A stretch of 58,631 bases of DNA from F1-20-MAGs119 sp040401695 (GCA_040401695.1 JBBANY010000002.1:1-58631), one strand, 5' to 3'; positions 1-8,816 are shown, numbered from the stretch's first letter. Translations and numbers: made by a program. The notes: generated by a model from the letters alone, not told the origin.

Positions 1-474
1 GCGGTTGCCATCGATCATGGTGACGACGCCACGTATGACGCGACGCATCCCGGGTGGCGGAGCAGCATCGAGGTGAGTGAGTTTCTTCTCAGGTTTCGGG
101 CGGTTCAACCGCTTGATCTCGCGGATGCGCTCACGACGCTGTTTGTCGTCGAGCGTGCGGTGCGTGTTGGGCACGACCTGAACAATGCTGAATTCACTGC
201 GTCCGACCTCAACTTGGATCCGTAGCGTGTCGCACTCGCGCAGTTCACCGAGTCTCTCGAGATGTTCGGCATCGAGAACGCCACTCAACGAGCCATCAAG
301 TTCCACCCAATGCCAACCACCGTCGGCAGCGTGGCCACGTAGTTCCACCGTGGCGAACCGTCGACGGGGTTTGTCGGGTGTGTTGTCGGGCTGTCTCGGC
401 GCGCCGGAAGCCGGCAACGAGTCACGCAGCGCACGAAGCGCATCGTCGTTCGACTGTCGTGGCTTGCCGCCCAC
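1..474 (-). CDS. Hypothetical protein, 3' end outside window
   Basis: An uninterrupted minus-strand reading frame runs from a GTG at 474 off the left edge, giving at least 158 residues. It begins 9 bp after the stop of the short-chain dehydrogenase at 484-1398, so the two probably form an operon. The N-terminal ~35 residues are polar and Pro-rich. A compact region follows (about residues 39-92, starting RRFATVELRG), then a strongly basic stretch around residues 100-130 (DDKQRRERIREIKRLNR). I do not recognise the family. There is no signal peptide or membrane segment in the visible part. The GTG start is a guess: an in-frame stop lies just upstream, so the start cannot be much earlier. Confidence 0.6.
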   Translation of the reverse strand, partial: MGGKPRQSNDDALRALRDSLPASGAPRQPDNTPDKPRRRFATVELRGHAADGGWHWVELDGSLSGVLDAEHLERLGELRECDTLRIQVEVGRSEFSIVQVVPNTHRTLDDKQRRERIREIKRLNRPKPEKKLTHLDAAPPPGMRRVIRGVVTMIDGNR

Positions 475-483
475 CTGCAGTGA

Positions 484-1398
484 CTACTCGGGAAGCGGGT
501 AGTGCACGCCCGGGATACCGGGGAGCAACGGAGTCGCCCACTCGGGCCGCGGCAGAAGGCCGGGGTAGGCACCCGGAGCCATCGGCGCGGTGGCGGCATT
601 CCACGCGTGGTGGATCGGCTGCAACTGGTAGTAGCCGTTCGCTGCGTTGGTACCGCCGTCGACGAGCAGGTCGTGGCCGGTGATGTAGCCCGCCATGTCG
701 GAGGCGAGGAACATGACCGGGGCGACGATTTCGGACACCTCACCCAGGCGGCGCATCGGCGTGCGCGACGCGATCCACTTGTCCATGCCCATGCCCTCGA
801 GTGCGACGCGGGTCATTTCGGTGATGATGAATCCGGGGCTGACGGCGTTGACGCGAACGCCGCGGTCGGCCCATTCGCAACCGAGCTGCTGGGTGATGTT
901 GCGCAGCGCGCCCTTCGCGGCGGTGTAGGCGATGATGTTCATCTCGTTTGCGCCACTGCCCATGATCGAGCAGATGTTGACGATGTTGCCGCTCTTCTTC
1001 AGCAGCATGTGGAGGCCGACCTCGCGCATGTAGAGGAACGCGCCGCGCAGGTCGACGGCCATGATCTTGTCGAAGGTGTCGGTGGGGAAGCGCTCGGCAC
1101 CGATGCCGAGGACGTCGGAGATGCCGGCGTTGTTGACGAGTGTGTCGATGCCGCCGAACTCCTTGATGGCAGCCGCGACGACGCGCTTCACGTCGTCTTC
1201 GACCGAGACGTCACCGGTCACGCACAGAACCTTTGCGCCGGCCTTCTTGCAGACTTCGCCGGTCTGCTCGAGGAGTTCCTTCGTGCGCGCCGTGAGGACG
1301 AGGTTCGCCCCGGCCTTTGCGAAGCCCTCGGCGAAACTGGCACCCAGGCCGTACGAGGCACCCGTGATGAGAACGGTTTTGCCCTTGAAATCGAACAT
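484..1398 (-). CDS. Short-chain dehydrogenase/reductase (SDR)
   Basis: Classical SDR, predicted cytosolic NAD(P)-dependent oxidoreductase. The Rossmann motif TGASYGLG is at residues 12-19, NNAG at 89-92, the catalytic Ser in the ICSIMGS strand near 144-148, and YTAAK (catalytic Tyr158, Lys162) follows. The protein is 304 aa, about 50 longer than a standard SDR. The extra C-terminal tail after VDGGTNAANGYYQL is rich in Pro, Trp and Ala. An SD-like GGGGG lies just upstream of the ATG. The substrate cannot be told from sequence. The neighbouring lipid-catabolism genes suggest an alcohol or hydroxyacyl substrate (inference). Confidence 0.9.
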   Translation of the reverse strand: MFDFKGKTVLITGASYGLGASFAEGFAKAGANLVLTARTKELLEQTGEVCKKAGAKVLCVTGDVSVEDDVKRVVAAAIKEFGGIDTLVNNAGISDVLGIGAERFPTDTFDKIMAVDLRGAFLYMREVGLHMLLKKSGNIVNICSIMGSGANEMNIIAYTAAKGALRNITQQLGCEWADRGVRVNAVSPGFIITEMTRVALEGMGMDKWIASRTPMRRLGEVSEIVAPVMFLASDMAGYITGHDLLVDGGTNAANGYYQLQPIHHAWNAATAPMAPGAYPGLLPRPEWATPLLPGIPGVHYPLPE

Positions 1399-1549
1399 GT
1401 CTGACCCCCTGCTTCGGATGCCCCTTGCGGGCTCGCGCCCCGAAAATAGTGGGTCTCCCGACCCTCATGCGAACGGGGCCCGTCGTGCCAGACCCCATGT
1501 GACACCCCGCGGTCACACTTGTCGTCTTCTTGGCGGAAAGAGGCCCACT

Positions 1550-1945
1550 TTGTCAACGACCAACCCGGCAACCAGCAACCCGAGCGGCGCTCCCGGGGAC
1601 GCGTCACCGGCCGTCTACCGCCGCCTCATGCGCGCCCTCGGCGACCTCGGCATCGTGCCGCAACCCGTCGGCGACGAGCCCCAGCGTTGGGCCAATCTCG
1701 ACGCCCGTGACGGCGAGCCGGTCGTTGTGTTCGGCGCATTGTCGCTCGACACGGCCGCACGTCTTGCGAACCTCCTCGAAGATCTCGCATCAGGAGCACC
1801 CGCGTCGGGAATCTCGCACACCGACGACGACATGCACGACCCTGACGGCGCCGCCGAATACACGCTGGCGCCGTTCGAGCCGGTCGCATCGCCACTCGAA
1901 CCGTTCCACTCGACGTCGCGTCACCATCCCCGGACGGCCTGGTGA
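1550..1945 (+). CDS. Hypothetical acidic protein, 131 aa
   Basis: The frame starts at TTG 1550, six bases after a good ribosome-binding site (GGAAAGAGG, 1535-1543), and ends at a TGA 7 bp before the next gene. The protein has a Ser/Thr/Pro-rich N-terminus, a helical central region (AVYRRLMRALGDLGIV, then a strand VVVFGALSL and helix AARLANLLEDLA), and an acidic disordered tail. No family was recognised. Its close spacing to the 379-aa gene downstream suggests co-expression. An ATG at 1628 is an alternative start but has no good SD. Confidence 0.6.
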   Translation: MSTTNPATSNPSGAPGDASPAVYRRLMRALGDLGIVPQPVGDEPQRWANLDARDGEPVVVFGALSLDTAARLANLLEDLASGAPASGISHTDDDMHDPDGAAEYTLAPFEPVASPLEPFHSTSRHHPRTAW

Positions 1946-1952
1946 GCCGACG

Positions 1953-3092
1953 ATGAGCCCGTTCAATCGCACCGGCCTCGGCGCCAACCCACAGTCGATT
2001 TCCTTCGATGAGTGGTGGCGGATGTGGCATTTCGTCAACGCCTTCGAGGCCAAGGACTCGCAGTTCTTCCGCGTCTGGATCGAGGTCGCGGGCGGTCGTC
2101 GTGTCTGGCACATTTCGTCGCCACGGTTCCATTTCGAGTTCTGTGCCGTCGACGAGGGCGCGTCGGGCACGTTCACGGTTCCGTTGCCTGTCCGCGTCAT
2201 CCATGCGATGACCGACATCGCAACGACCGGATTCGAGTCGACGTTGGCTCTGGCAGACAACGACTCGCTCACCGTCACGTCGGGTGATGCGAGTCTTGTG
2301 TTCGACATCCCTGCGCACCACCCGGGAACGTCGGTTGTTCTCGACTCCGTCGATTGCACTGCGGTCGTCTCGGCAAAGCGCCTTGCCGACGTTCTCGATG
2401 CCGCGCGCACACCACCGATCGGCATCGACATCATCGGTTACGGGCCACCCTTGTGGTGTGTCATCAGTGACGGAAGGATCACCTTTCACTCCGACTGGTC
2501 GTCGTACGACCACGGACGGGCGACGGTGTCGGTCGAGGCCGAGACGCGGGGTGAGTCACAGTTCCACAGCGCGGTCAGTCTCGTTGCCAAGGTGCTGCGC
2601 GACTTCACGATCGTCGACGAGGGTGATGAAACCGTGACGTTCGAAGTCGACGGACCGACGGGTTCGGGGTGTCGTGTGGTTGCATCCGACTGGGTTCTCA
2701 CATGCCCATTCATCGACCCGGTCGCCCAGGAATGGGGTGGGATGATGCGTCGCGAACTCATCTCGGCCGGCCACGAATACCAACGCGACGGTGAACGCGC
2801 CGTCGAGTTCCTGGTCGACGGGGTTCAGGTTCGTGCCCAATTGCACGGCGGCCGCCACCCGGTGTGTCGTCTCTCGGCCATCGTCGCCCGCAACGTCGCG
2901 AGCAGCGAATTTCTGCTCAGCGAACTGAACGACTGGAACATGTCGCATGCGGGCATGAAGTTCTGGTGGGAGGCCGGCAAAGTGGTCGCGGTGGTCGACC
3001 TCGACTCGAATCACATGTCCGACATCTCCGACGAGTCGATTCGGTTGGCCGTCGCTGTCTCGAACCTTTCGGCGGCAACGTCGGCGCTTTGA
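1953..3092 (+). CDS. Hypothetical protein, possible YbjN-like C-terminal domain
   Basis: A 379-aa soluble protein with no signal peptide. I chose the ATG at 1953 because it directly follows the stop of the upstream gene; the open frame further upstream reads as low-complexity out-of-frame sequence. The last ~120 residues (a helix, then strands with a pattern like LLSELNDWNMSHAGMKFWW and VVAVVDL) resemble the YbjN / type III secretion chaperone-like fold. The N-terminal two thirds show repeated strand-helix units with phrases such as LADVLDAARTP and VISDGRITFHSD that faintly recall sliding-clamp domains. Both resemblances are by eye only. Function is unknown. It converges on the thiolase gene with 7 bp between the stops. 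Confidence 0.75.
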   Translation: MSPFNRTGLGANPQSISFDEWWRMWHFVNAFEAKDSQFFRVWIEVAGGRRVWHISSPRFHFEFCAVDEGASGTFTVPLPVRVIHAMTDIATTGFESTLALADNDSLTVTSGDASLVFDIPAHHPGTSVVLDSVDCTAVVSAKRLADVLDAARTPPIGIDIIGYGPPLWCVISDGRITFHSDWSSYDHGRATVSVEAETRGESQFHSAVSLVAKVLRDFTIVDEGDETVTFEVDGPTGSGCRVVASDWVLTCPFIDPVAQEWGGMMRRELISAGHEYQRDGERAVEFLVDGVQVRAQLHGGRHPVCRLSAIVARNVASSEFLLSELNDWNMSHAGMKFWWEAGKVVAVVDLDSNHMSDISDESIRLAVAVSNLSAATSAL

Positions 3093-3099
3093 GTCGGTC

Positions 3100-4368
3100 T
3101 CAGGGACGTTCGAGGATTGTGACGGCGCAGGCGGCTTCTTCGAGGCCGATCACGCCACCACCGTTTTCCGCCAACGCGAGGCGCGCGTTGGGCACTTGAC
3201 GTGGTCCTGCTTCTCCGCGTAGCTGGACGACCAGCTCATAAATCATCGATAGGCCGGTCGCGCCAACTGGGTGGCCCTTTGATACGAGACCGCCAGAGGT
3301 ATTGATGGGGATAGAGCCGCCGGGGCCGGTTTCCCCAGCTTCGACGAATGCTCCGCCCGAGCCGATGGGGCAAAAGCCCAGCATTTCGGTTTGGTAAATC
3401 TCGCAGAAAGCCGTCGCGTCGTGAACCTCGGCGACGTCGATGTCGGCGGGCTTGATTCCCGCGCGCTCGTATGCCCGCCGTGCTGCATGGTGCGACAGGG
3501 AGGGTTCGTCGTAGGCGCGGTACTTGCCGCCCGTCAATGCCGTGGCTGCGATGCGGATCGCGCGAGATCGCACTGACTCGGGGAGTGACTTCAAGTAGTC
3601 GTCCGAGCACACGATCGCAGCCGCACCGCCATCGCCGATTGGTGCACACATCGAACGCGTGAGCGGAAACGAAATCGGTCGATCACTCAACACTTCGTCA
3701 GTCGTCATCGGGAAGCGATACTGCGCCTTGGGATTGTCGACCGCGTAGGTGTGATTTTTGGCGGCAGCGTGGGCAATCTGTCGTTGGGTCGTACCGAACA
3801 ACTTCATGTGAAGGGCGGCCTGGATGCCATACGTCTCCATGAAAATGGTGTGACCTTCACCCTTGTCGAAACTGCACCCCGCGAATTGTGCTGCACGGTC
3901 GTATTCATCGAACAGTCGGTCGAGGTCGAAGTTGTCGACGCCCGAGTAGTAGGAATCAAACATCACCTGCCGTACGCCAGGGTCCTTGTCGGCGCCCGGT
4001 CGATAGATCTTTTCGACGCCGATGGCGAGGGACACCTTGGTCTCGCCGCTGAGAACGTCTTTCACGGCACCTTGGAGCGCCATCGAGGCGGTTGCGCAGG
4101 CGCCTTCGACATTGGTCATGGGGACGCGTTCGGGAAACAGTCCTTCGTCGACCATTTCGATGAAGCAGGTTTGCCCCCGCACGCCACCCTGACCCCACGT
4201 GTGCATGAGGCAATTGCCGAACCAGGCCGAGCCGATGTCGGCTCCGTCGGTCATCCCGACGTCAGCGAGGACACCCGTATAGGTCTCGCGGGCGAGCGAC
4301 TTGAGGGAGTCCTCCGGACGACGAGCAAATGCGCTGCTGTGGGCTCCGATAATCCAAACGTTCGTCAT
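3100..4368 (-). CDS. Thiolase-family protein (SCP2-thiolase-like)
   Basis: A 422-aa thiolase-fold enzyme, expected to cleave or form C-C bonds on acyl-CoA thioesters. The nucleophile region VEGACATAS places the reactive cysteine at Cys91. A His-containing VHDATA motif is at 315-320 and GHPVGATG at 365-372. The C-terminal loop reads ENGGG (401-405) instead of the CxGGG of classical thiolases, so the second catalytic cysteine is absent, as in SCP2/lipid-transfer-type thiolases. It is downstream of the TetR gene (9 bp gap), most likely one operon. Together with the divergent glyoxalase/ligase operon it suggests beta-oxidation-like chain shortening of an unknown acid. Confidence 0.88.
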   Translation of the reverse strand: MTNVWIIGAHSSAFARRPEDSLKSLARETYTGVLADVGMTDGADIGSAWFGNCLMHTWGQGGVRGQTCFIEMVDEGLFPERVPMTNVEGACATASMALQGAVKDVLSGETKVSLAIGVEKIYRPGADKDPGVRQVMFDSYYSGVDNFDLDRLFDEYDRAAQFAGCSFDKGEGHTIFMETYGIQAALHMKLFGTTQRQIAHAAAKNHTYAVDNPKAQYRFPMTTDEVLSDRPISFPLTRSMCAPIGDGGAAAIVCSDDYLKSLPESVRSRAIRIAATALTGGKYRAYDEPSLSHHAARRAYERAGIKPADIDVAEVHDATAFCEIYQTEMLGFCPIGSGGAFVEAGETGPGGSIPINTSGGLVSKGHPVGATGLSMIYELVVQLRGEAGPRQVPNARLALAENGGGVIGLEEAACAVTILERP

Positions 4369-4377
4369 TTCGTTGAC

Positions 4378-5010
4378 TCAGGCGGTCTTGCGCGCTGCGG
4401 CGCGGGGCTTGGAGGGCTTCGTGGCGGCAGCTGAACTTGTCCGGTTGATGAGTCCCGCGAGGAACATGTCACAAAACTGGTCGGCGATTGCATCGGCACG
4501 CAGCGGGCCTTCGGGGCGGTACCAATGTGTGAGCCAGTTGAGCGACCCGATGATGCCGAGTGTCGCAATGCGAGGGTTCGTCAGCGGGGCGAATTCACCC
4601 TCGGCAATGCCGTCTCGGATGATCGATTCGAGAAGCTCAAGATACTCGCGGTCCATTGCGGACCACTCCTTCATTCTGCGTCGACCGGCGATTTCCTGCA
4701 GATACACCGAGGCGTAAACAAAGTTCGTCTCGAGCACCTTCAAGTGTGAGCGGGTGGCACGACGGATCTTCTCGGTGGGGGGAAGGTCCATCTGCGACAG
4801 TTCACGCAGACCGACCAAGATCTCTTCTGCCGGTTCGCGCACGACCGCGAATAACAGGTCTTCTTTCGTGTCGATGTAGTGGTAGAGGCTGCCCTTCCAG
4901 ATGCCCACGGCCGAGGCGATGTCCTCGAGCGACGTTGCGGCAAAACCCTTCGTTCGGAATGCTTCGGCTGCGGCTTCGACGATGTCGTTCCAGCGACTTG
5001 GACGTGGCAT
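4378..5010 (-). CDS. TetR-family transcriptional regulator
   Basis: A 210-aa regulator with the TetR N-terminal helix-turn-helix (IVEAAAEAFRTKGFAATSLEDIASAVG, then WKGSLYHYIDTKEDLL) and a helical ligand-binding C-terminus that ends in a basic Ala/Lys/Arg tail. I chose the ATG at 5010 rather than the one at 5031 because GGAGAGGGG lies 5 bp before it. It is divergent from the glyoxalase/ligase operon and upstream of the thiolase, the usual arrangement for a local repressor of acyl-CoA genes. The palindrome at 5063-5078 between the divergent genes is its probable operator. Confidence 0.9.
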   Translation of the reverse strand: MPRPSRWNDIVEAAAEAFRTKGFAATSLEDIASAVGIWKGSLYHYIDTKEDLLFAVVREPAEEILVGLRELSQMDLPPTEKIRRATRSHLKVLETNFVYASVYLQEIAGRRRMKEWSAMDREYLELLESIIRDGIAEGEFAPLTNPRIATLGIIGSLNWLTHWYRPEGPLRADAIADQFCDMFLAGLINRTSSAAATKPSKPRAAARKTA

Positions 5011-5062
5011 GTTTCCCCTCTCCACGATCATCCCACCGCGGGCCGCGGCGCCGGATGAAATG

Positions 5063-5078
5063 AAACGACCGTTTGGTT
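5063..5078 (-). promoter_or_regulatory. Candidate TetR operator, site 1
   Basis: Read on the minus strand the site is AACCAAACGGTCGTTT, with AAACG/CGTTT arms separated by 2 bp. It sits between the divergent tetR and glyoxalase genes. Related 16-bp sites occur at 7248, 11666 and 19649. Confidence 0.5.
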
Positions 5079-5098
5079 ATTATACGCAGAGGGGGGCA

Positions 5099-5608
5099 AT
5101 GGGCGTCACAGGGGTCAACCACACGGGAATCAGTGTCACCGACATGGAGCGCTCCCTCGGCTTTTACCGCGACGTGCTCGGTCTCGAACTCGTGATGGAC
5201 ATGGACGTCGAGAGGCACGCAGGCCTCGACACCGTCGTCGGGATGACCGACACGATCGGGCGGGTCGTCATGTTGGCGGCCGGCGACAGCCTTGTGGAGT
5301 TGTGGTGCTACGCGAATCCCGCTGGTCGGCCTCTTCCTGCCGACTACAAGCCCGCCGATCGTGGCGTGACGCACGTCGCGCTCGAGGTCAACGATGTCGA
5401 TGCGATGCACACGCGCGTGGTAGCGGCGGGCTTCCGCGCGACGTCAGCACCGGTTGATCTCGGCATTCACAAGACCTGTTACGTGCACGGCCCCGACGAT
5501 GAGATCGTCGAGCTCCTCGAAGACAGATCGGACCGGGAGATGCTTGCGAGGGTGACTCGCCGCACGATCGAACGGCGCCTCGCCGCCGAGGGCAAGAAGG
5601 GTTCGTGA
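5099..5608 (+). CDS. VOC/glyoxalase-fold protein
   Basis: A 169-aa protein of the vicinal oxygen chelate family with two beta-alpha-beta-beta-beta units. The four expected metal ligands are visible: His8 (NHTGISVTD), Glu67 (VELW), His92 (THVALEV) and Glu138 (EIVELLE). This pattern fits methylmalonyl-CoA-epimerase-like, glyoxalase or ring-cleavage-type members, and the substrate is open. GAGGGGGG precedes the ATG. It is the first gene of a likely operon with the acyl-CoA ligase 35 bp downstream, and it diverges from the TetR regulator. Confidence 0.85.
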   Translation: MGVTGVNHTGISVTDMERSLGFYRDVLGLELVMDMDVERHAGLDTVVGMTDTIGRVVMLAAGDSLVELWCYANPAGRPLPADYKPADRGVTHVALEVNDVDAMHTRVVAAGFRATSAPVDLGIHKTCYVHGPDDEIVELLEDRSDREMLARVTRRTIERRLAAEGKKGS

Positions 5609-5643
5609 CCCTTTGCGGACACGAAAATCGAAAGGAATCGCAG

Positions 5644-7215
5644 ATGCCGAATCAATCAATCAAGGGCCTGACGGTCACGGGACTCATGCGCCAGGCGGCG
5701 CGGTACAACGCGAAGCGCGTCGCGGTGAAGCATGGCGACCGCACTCTCACCTTCGCTGAAGCGTGGGAACGTGGCACACGCATGGCAAACGGGCTCCTTT
5801 CGCTTGGGTTGAAGCCCGGTGACCGCGTGGGTGTGCTCGAAGACAACTCGATCGATGCGCAGGACTTCTTCCTCGGTGCGGCCATTGCGGGTTTGGTGCG
5901 CGTACCCCTTTACGCACGCAATGCGATCGAGAGCCATGAGCACATGCTTGGTCACACGGGGTGTCGGGCCATCGTCGTTGCCGACAAATACCGCAGCGAC
6001 ATGGATGGCATGACGACGAAGCTCGCCGACCTGCAGCACGTCGTGGTTCGCGACGCGGGCTACGAGAAATGGCTCGGTTCTTTCTCGGCCGACGATCCGA
6101 TGGTCGAGATCCAACCCGATGACTGGTACATCATCCGCCACACGGGCGGTACGACAGGAAAGCCAAAGGGCGTCGCGTACAGCCACCGTTCGTGGTTGGC
6201 GGCCGGCCGCGACTGGTTCTACAACTTCCCGCCGATGGATGCGGGCGAGGTGTGCATGCACGTCGGGCCCATCTCGCACGGAAGCGGCTATCTCTACACG
6301 CCCACGTGGCTGTCGGGCGGAACCAACTTGCTGCTCGACCACTTCGACGCCAAAGAGACGTTGCAGCTGATGGCCAGTGAACGGGTGTCGTTCATGTTCA
6401 TGGTTCCTGCGATGCTGAACGCTGTCGCGCGTGATCCACTTGCACGTGAGCTCGACTTTTCAGCGCTGAAGGTCATCCAAATCGGCGGTGCGCCGATTGC
6501 CGACGACACGGCCCTCTTGGCGCGCGAGGTGTTCGGCGACGTGCTGTACCAGGGCTACGGACAGACCGAGGCGTTGCCTGTGTGCATGATGGGTCCGAAG
6601 GAATGGTTCTCCGACGTGCCCGGTTCGAATCCACTGCGCTCGGCAGGTCGCGCACTGCCATTCGCCTATCTCGAAATCAGGGACCCGGAGGACTCGTCGG
6701 TCTCGCTGCCAATCGGTGACGAAGGCGAGATTGCCATCCGTTGCGATGGACAGATGCTTGGCTTCTGGGAAAACGAGGCCGCCACGAAGGAGCGCATGTC
6801 TGGTGATGGCTTTGTTCTCACCGGCGACATCGGCAAGCTCGACGAAAACGGGTACCTCTACGTTCTCGATCGCAAAGACGACATGATCATCTCCGGGGGC
6901 TTCAACATTTGGCCCGCCGAACTGGAGAATGCGATTCTTGGGCACCCCGAAGTCATCGAAGTCGCGGTCTTCGCGATTCCGCACGAGCGTTGGGGCGAGA
7001 GTCCGGCTGCGATGTGCGTGACCTCGGCGGGGGCGAAGGTTTCGGCCGACGACATCAAAGACCTGTGTGCCCGCGTTCTTGGCTCGTACAAGAAGCCTGC
7101 GGAGGTGTTCTTCCAGACCGACCCCCTGCCGAAGAGCCCGGTAGGCAAGGTTCAGCGCAAAGTGCTGCGTGAACCCTTTTGGGCGGGTCAAGAACGCCGC
7201 GTCGCCGGCAACTAG
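5644..7215 (+). CDS. AMP-forming acyl-CoA synthetase/ligase
   Basis: A 523-aa ANL-superfamily adenylating enzyme that activates a carboxylic acid to its CoA thioester. The P-loop-like A3 motif TGGTTGKPKG is at 167-176, A5 GYGQTEA at 304-310, A7 TGD at 393-395, the hinge DRKDDMIISGGFNIWPAE at about 409-426, and the A10 catalytic Lys at 502 (SPVGKVQRK). The start at 5644 is set by AAAGGA just upstream and by the N-terminus usual for the family. It commits the substrate of the surrounding beta-oxidation-type genes. Chain length or aromatic nature cannot be read from sequence. Confidence 0.92.
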   Translation: MPNQSIKGLTVTGLMRQAARYNAKRVAVKHGDRTLTFAEAWERGTRMANGLLSLGLKPGDRVGVLEDNSIDAQDFFLGAAIAGLVRVPLYARNAIESHEHMLGHTGCRAIVVADKYRSDMDGMTTKLADLQHVVVRDAGYEKWLGSFSADDPMVEIQPDDWYIIRHTGGTTGKPKGVAYSHRSWLAAGRDWFYNFPPMDAGEVCMHVGPISHGSGYLYTPTWLSGGTNLLLDHFDAKETLQLMASERVSFMFMVPAMLNAVARDPLARELDFSALKVIQIGGAPIADDTALLAREVFGDVLYQGYGQTEALPVCMMGPKEWFSDVPGSNPLRSAGRALPFAYLEIRDPEDSSVSLPIGDEGEIAIRCDGQMLGFWENEAATKERMSGDGFVLTGDIGKLDENGYLYVLDRKDDMIISGGFNIWPAELENAILGHPEVIEVAVFAIPHERWGESPAAMCVTSAGAKVSADDIKDLCARVLGSYKKPAEVFFQTDPLPKSPVGKVQRKVLREPFWAGQERRVAGN

Positions 7216-7247
7216 CCGAGCCCAAAGGGGAGGATTGTCCCCTTGAT

Positions 7248-7263
7248 AACCAAACGCTTGTTG
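7248..7263 (+). promoter_or_regulatory. Candidate TetR operator, site 2
   Basis: AACCAAACGCTTGTTG upstream of the cupin gene matches site 1 (5063-5078) at 13 of 16 positions, including eleven consecutive bases, ATAACCAAACG, when the flank is counted. Confidence 0.4.
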
Positions 7264-7318
7264 TGGTAACGTCGCACTTGTCACACAGACCACGCAACCG
7301 ACGACAACTGGGGGGATT

Positions 7319-7864
7319 ATGGGTCTTAATTTGGCAACAATGGAAAAAATCACTGCGGACGTTCAGATGAACGATCTGGAGTGGGTGGAAGTGGCGCCGG
7401 GCTCCTACTTCAAGGTTCTCACGGTTCACGCTCCGACCAACACCGTGGCCTTCGGCTTCAAGATGGATGCAGGCGCGCCGGACTTCCCGTCGCACTTCCA
7501 CATCTGCCGCGCGATGGCATGGACCGTCAAGGGTTGGTTCGGATACCGTGAGGCTGAGAAGCCCGAGGAGAGCCGGATCATGAAGGGCATGTTCTCCTAC
7601 GAGGCTGCTGGTTCATTCCACACGCCGTTCAGCGACTGCCCGGAGGGCTTCGAGTCGGTCGGAATCTTCGAGAGCGACAATGAAGTCCTTCTCCAGAACC
7701 ACGCCGAGCCCGACCCGCGCTCCGAGCGCATCGGCGACCTCACGGTCAGCGACTTCATCTCGTGGGGTAGCAAGTCGACCCACATCGTGCACAAGGACGG
7801 CACCATCACCGGTGACCCGACCTACAAGTACGACTTCACGAGCGGTATCAACGCCTTCAGCTGA
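7319..7864 (+). CDS. Cupin-fold protein
   Basis: A 181-aa soluble protein with a single cupin-like barrel. An H-x-H pair in FPSHFHICRA (near residues 58-60) and a downstream strand EVLLQNHAEPD could provide metal ligands. It resembles the ChrR-like / 2,4'-dihydroxyacetophenone-dioxygenase-like cupins in layout, but the reaction is unknown. GGGGGG lies a few bases before the ATG at 7319. The gene appears monocistronic, with its own promoter region containing operator-like site 2 and a strong terminator right after the stop. A metal-dependent role in degrading the cluster's substrate is plausible but inferred. Confidence 0.75.
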   Translation: MGLNLATMEKITADVQMNDLEWVEVAPGSYFKVLTVHAPTNTVAFGFKMDAGAPDFPSHFHICRAMAWTVKGWFGYREAEKPEESRIMKGMFSYEAAGSFHTPFSDCPEGFESVGIFESDNEVLLQNHAEPDPRSERIGDLTVSDFISWGSKSTHIVHKDGTITGDPTYKYDFTSGINAFS

Positions 7865-7888
7865 GGCGTCACAACCGAAATCTTCAAA

Positions 7889-7920
7889 AGAGGGGGAGGC
7901 GGGTAACCGCCTCCCCCTCT
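7889..7920. terminator. Bidirectional intrinsic terminator
   Basis: A perfect 14-bp stem (AGAGGGGGAGGCGG paired with CCGCCTCCCCCTCT) around a GTAA loop lies between the convergent cupin and SDR genes, with A-rich and T-rich flanks. Confidence 0.9.
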
Positions 7921-7958
7921 TCGCTTGTCCCGGTTCTTTTCACTTGGCTTGGTTTGCG

Positions 7959-8711
7959 TCAGACGATCGACCAACCACCGTCGACCGGATAGGTCATGCC
8001 GGTGATGAAGTCCGCTTCGGGCGAGCACAGGTATGCAGCCATCGCGCCGATGTCACGCGGACTACCGAGACGTTTGATCGCGTGCGCCGCAGCAAACTGG
8101 TCGAGCATGTCGGGAGTGATGTCCTGGAGTATCGGAGTGTTGATCGTGCCGGGGGCGATGGCGTTAACGGTCACGCCGGTGCCTGCGTACTCCACCGCCG
8201 CCTGACGGGTCATTCCGGTGACACCGGCTTTGGCAGCGCTGTAAGAAAAGAGATTCGGTAGACCGCGTAGTGCCGCAAGTGATGCGATGTTCAGCACCCG
8301 ACCGAATCCGCCACGGATCATCACGGGCAGGACCGTCTTCATCCCGTACCAAACCGATGTGAGGTCGTGAGCGATCATTCGGTCCCATTGAGATTGCTCG
8401 AGGTCGACTGCAGTATCGGCCGTTGTCGCGACTACTCCTGCGATGTTTCCGAGGACGTCGATCTTTCCGTGATTTTCGTCGATTCGGCGTATCTCGGTCT
8501 TCCATTGGTTGAGATCAGTGACGTCCACCGTTGCGCGCTCGGCCGTGCCGCCCGCCGCTTTGATTGCCGCGACGGTGTCGTTGCAGTCCTTCAAGTCGAG
8601 GCATACGACGTGTGCACCTTCGGAACCCAGGCGCTCGGCGACGCCTCTGCCGATTCCCTGATGTGCACCAGTGATAACGGCCACCATGCCGCTGAAACGT
8701 TTCGTTGTCAT
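7959..8711 (-). CDS. Short-chain dehydrogenase/reductase (SDR)
   Basis: A 250-aa classical SDR: TGAHQGIG at 14-21, NIAG in place of the usual NNAG, a Ser in NIASLAALRG, and YSAAK at 157-161. The C-terminal strand ends in TYPVDGGW. Predicted cytosolic NAD(P)-dependent alcohol/ketone oxidoreductase with unknown substrate. It is transcribed on its own strand between two strong terminators, so it may be monocistronic. Confidence 0.9.
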   Translation of the reverse strand: MTTKRFSGMVAVITGAHQGIGRGVAERLGSEGAHVVCLDLKDCNDTVAAIKAAGGTAERATVDVTDLNQWKTEIRRIDENHGKIDVLGNIAGVVATTADTAVDLEQSQWDRMIAHDLTSVWYGMKTVLPVMIRGGFGRVLNIASLAALRGLPNLFSYSAAKAGVTGMTRQAAVEYAGTGVTVNAIAPGTINTPILQDITPDMLDQFAAAHAIKRLGSPRDIGAMAAYLCSPEADFITGMTYPVDGGWSIV

Positions 8712-8770
8712 GAGTTTCCTTTGTGTCGAAACTGTGAGTTTGTTTTTCTCATCTGATGTCGGAAATGAAT

Positions 8771-8803
8771 AAGGGCGGGGCCGACCAAGTCGACCCCGCC
8801 CTT
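8771..8803 (-). terminator. Intrinsic terminator after binding protein gene
   Basis: AAGGGCGGGG pairs with CCCCGCCCTT and extends inward through CGAC/GTCG, 13 bp past the stop at 8817. The minus-strand 3' flank is ATTCATTT. Confidence 0.88.
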
Positions 8804-8816
8804 ACAGGTAGGTGAT

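Noticed and set aside
8694..8703. GAAACGTTTC palindrome as a LacI-type operator
   Set aside because: It lies within codons 3-6 of the SDR gene and no matching site is present at the nearby importer promoters.
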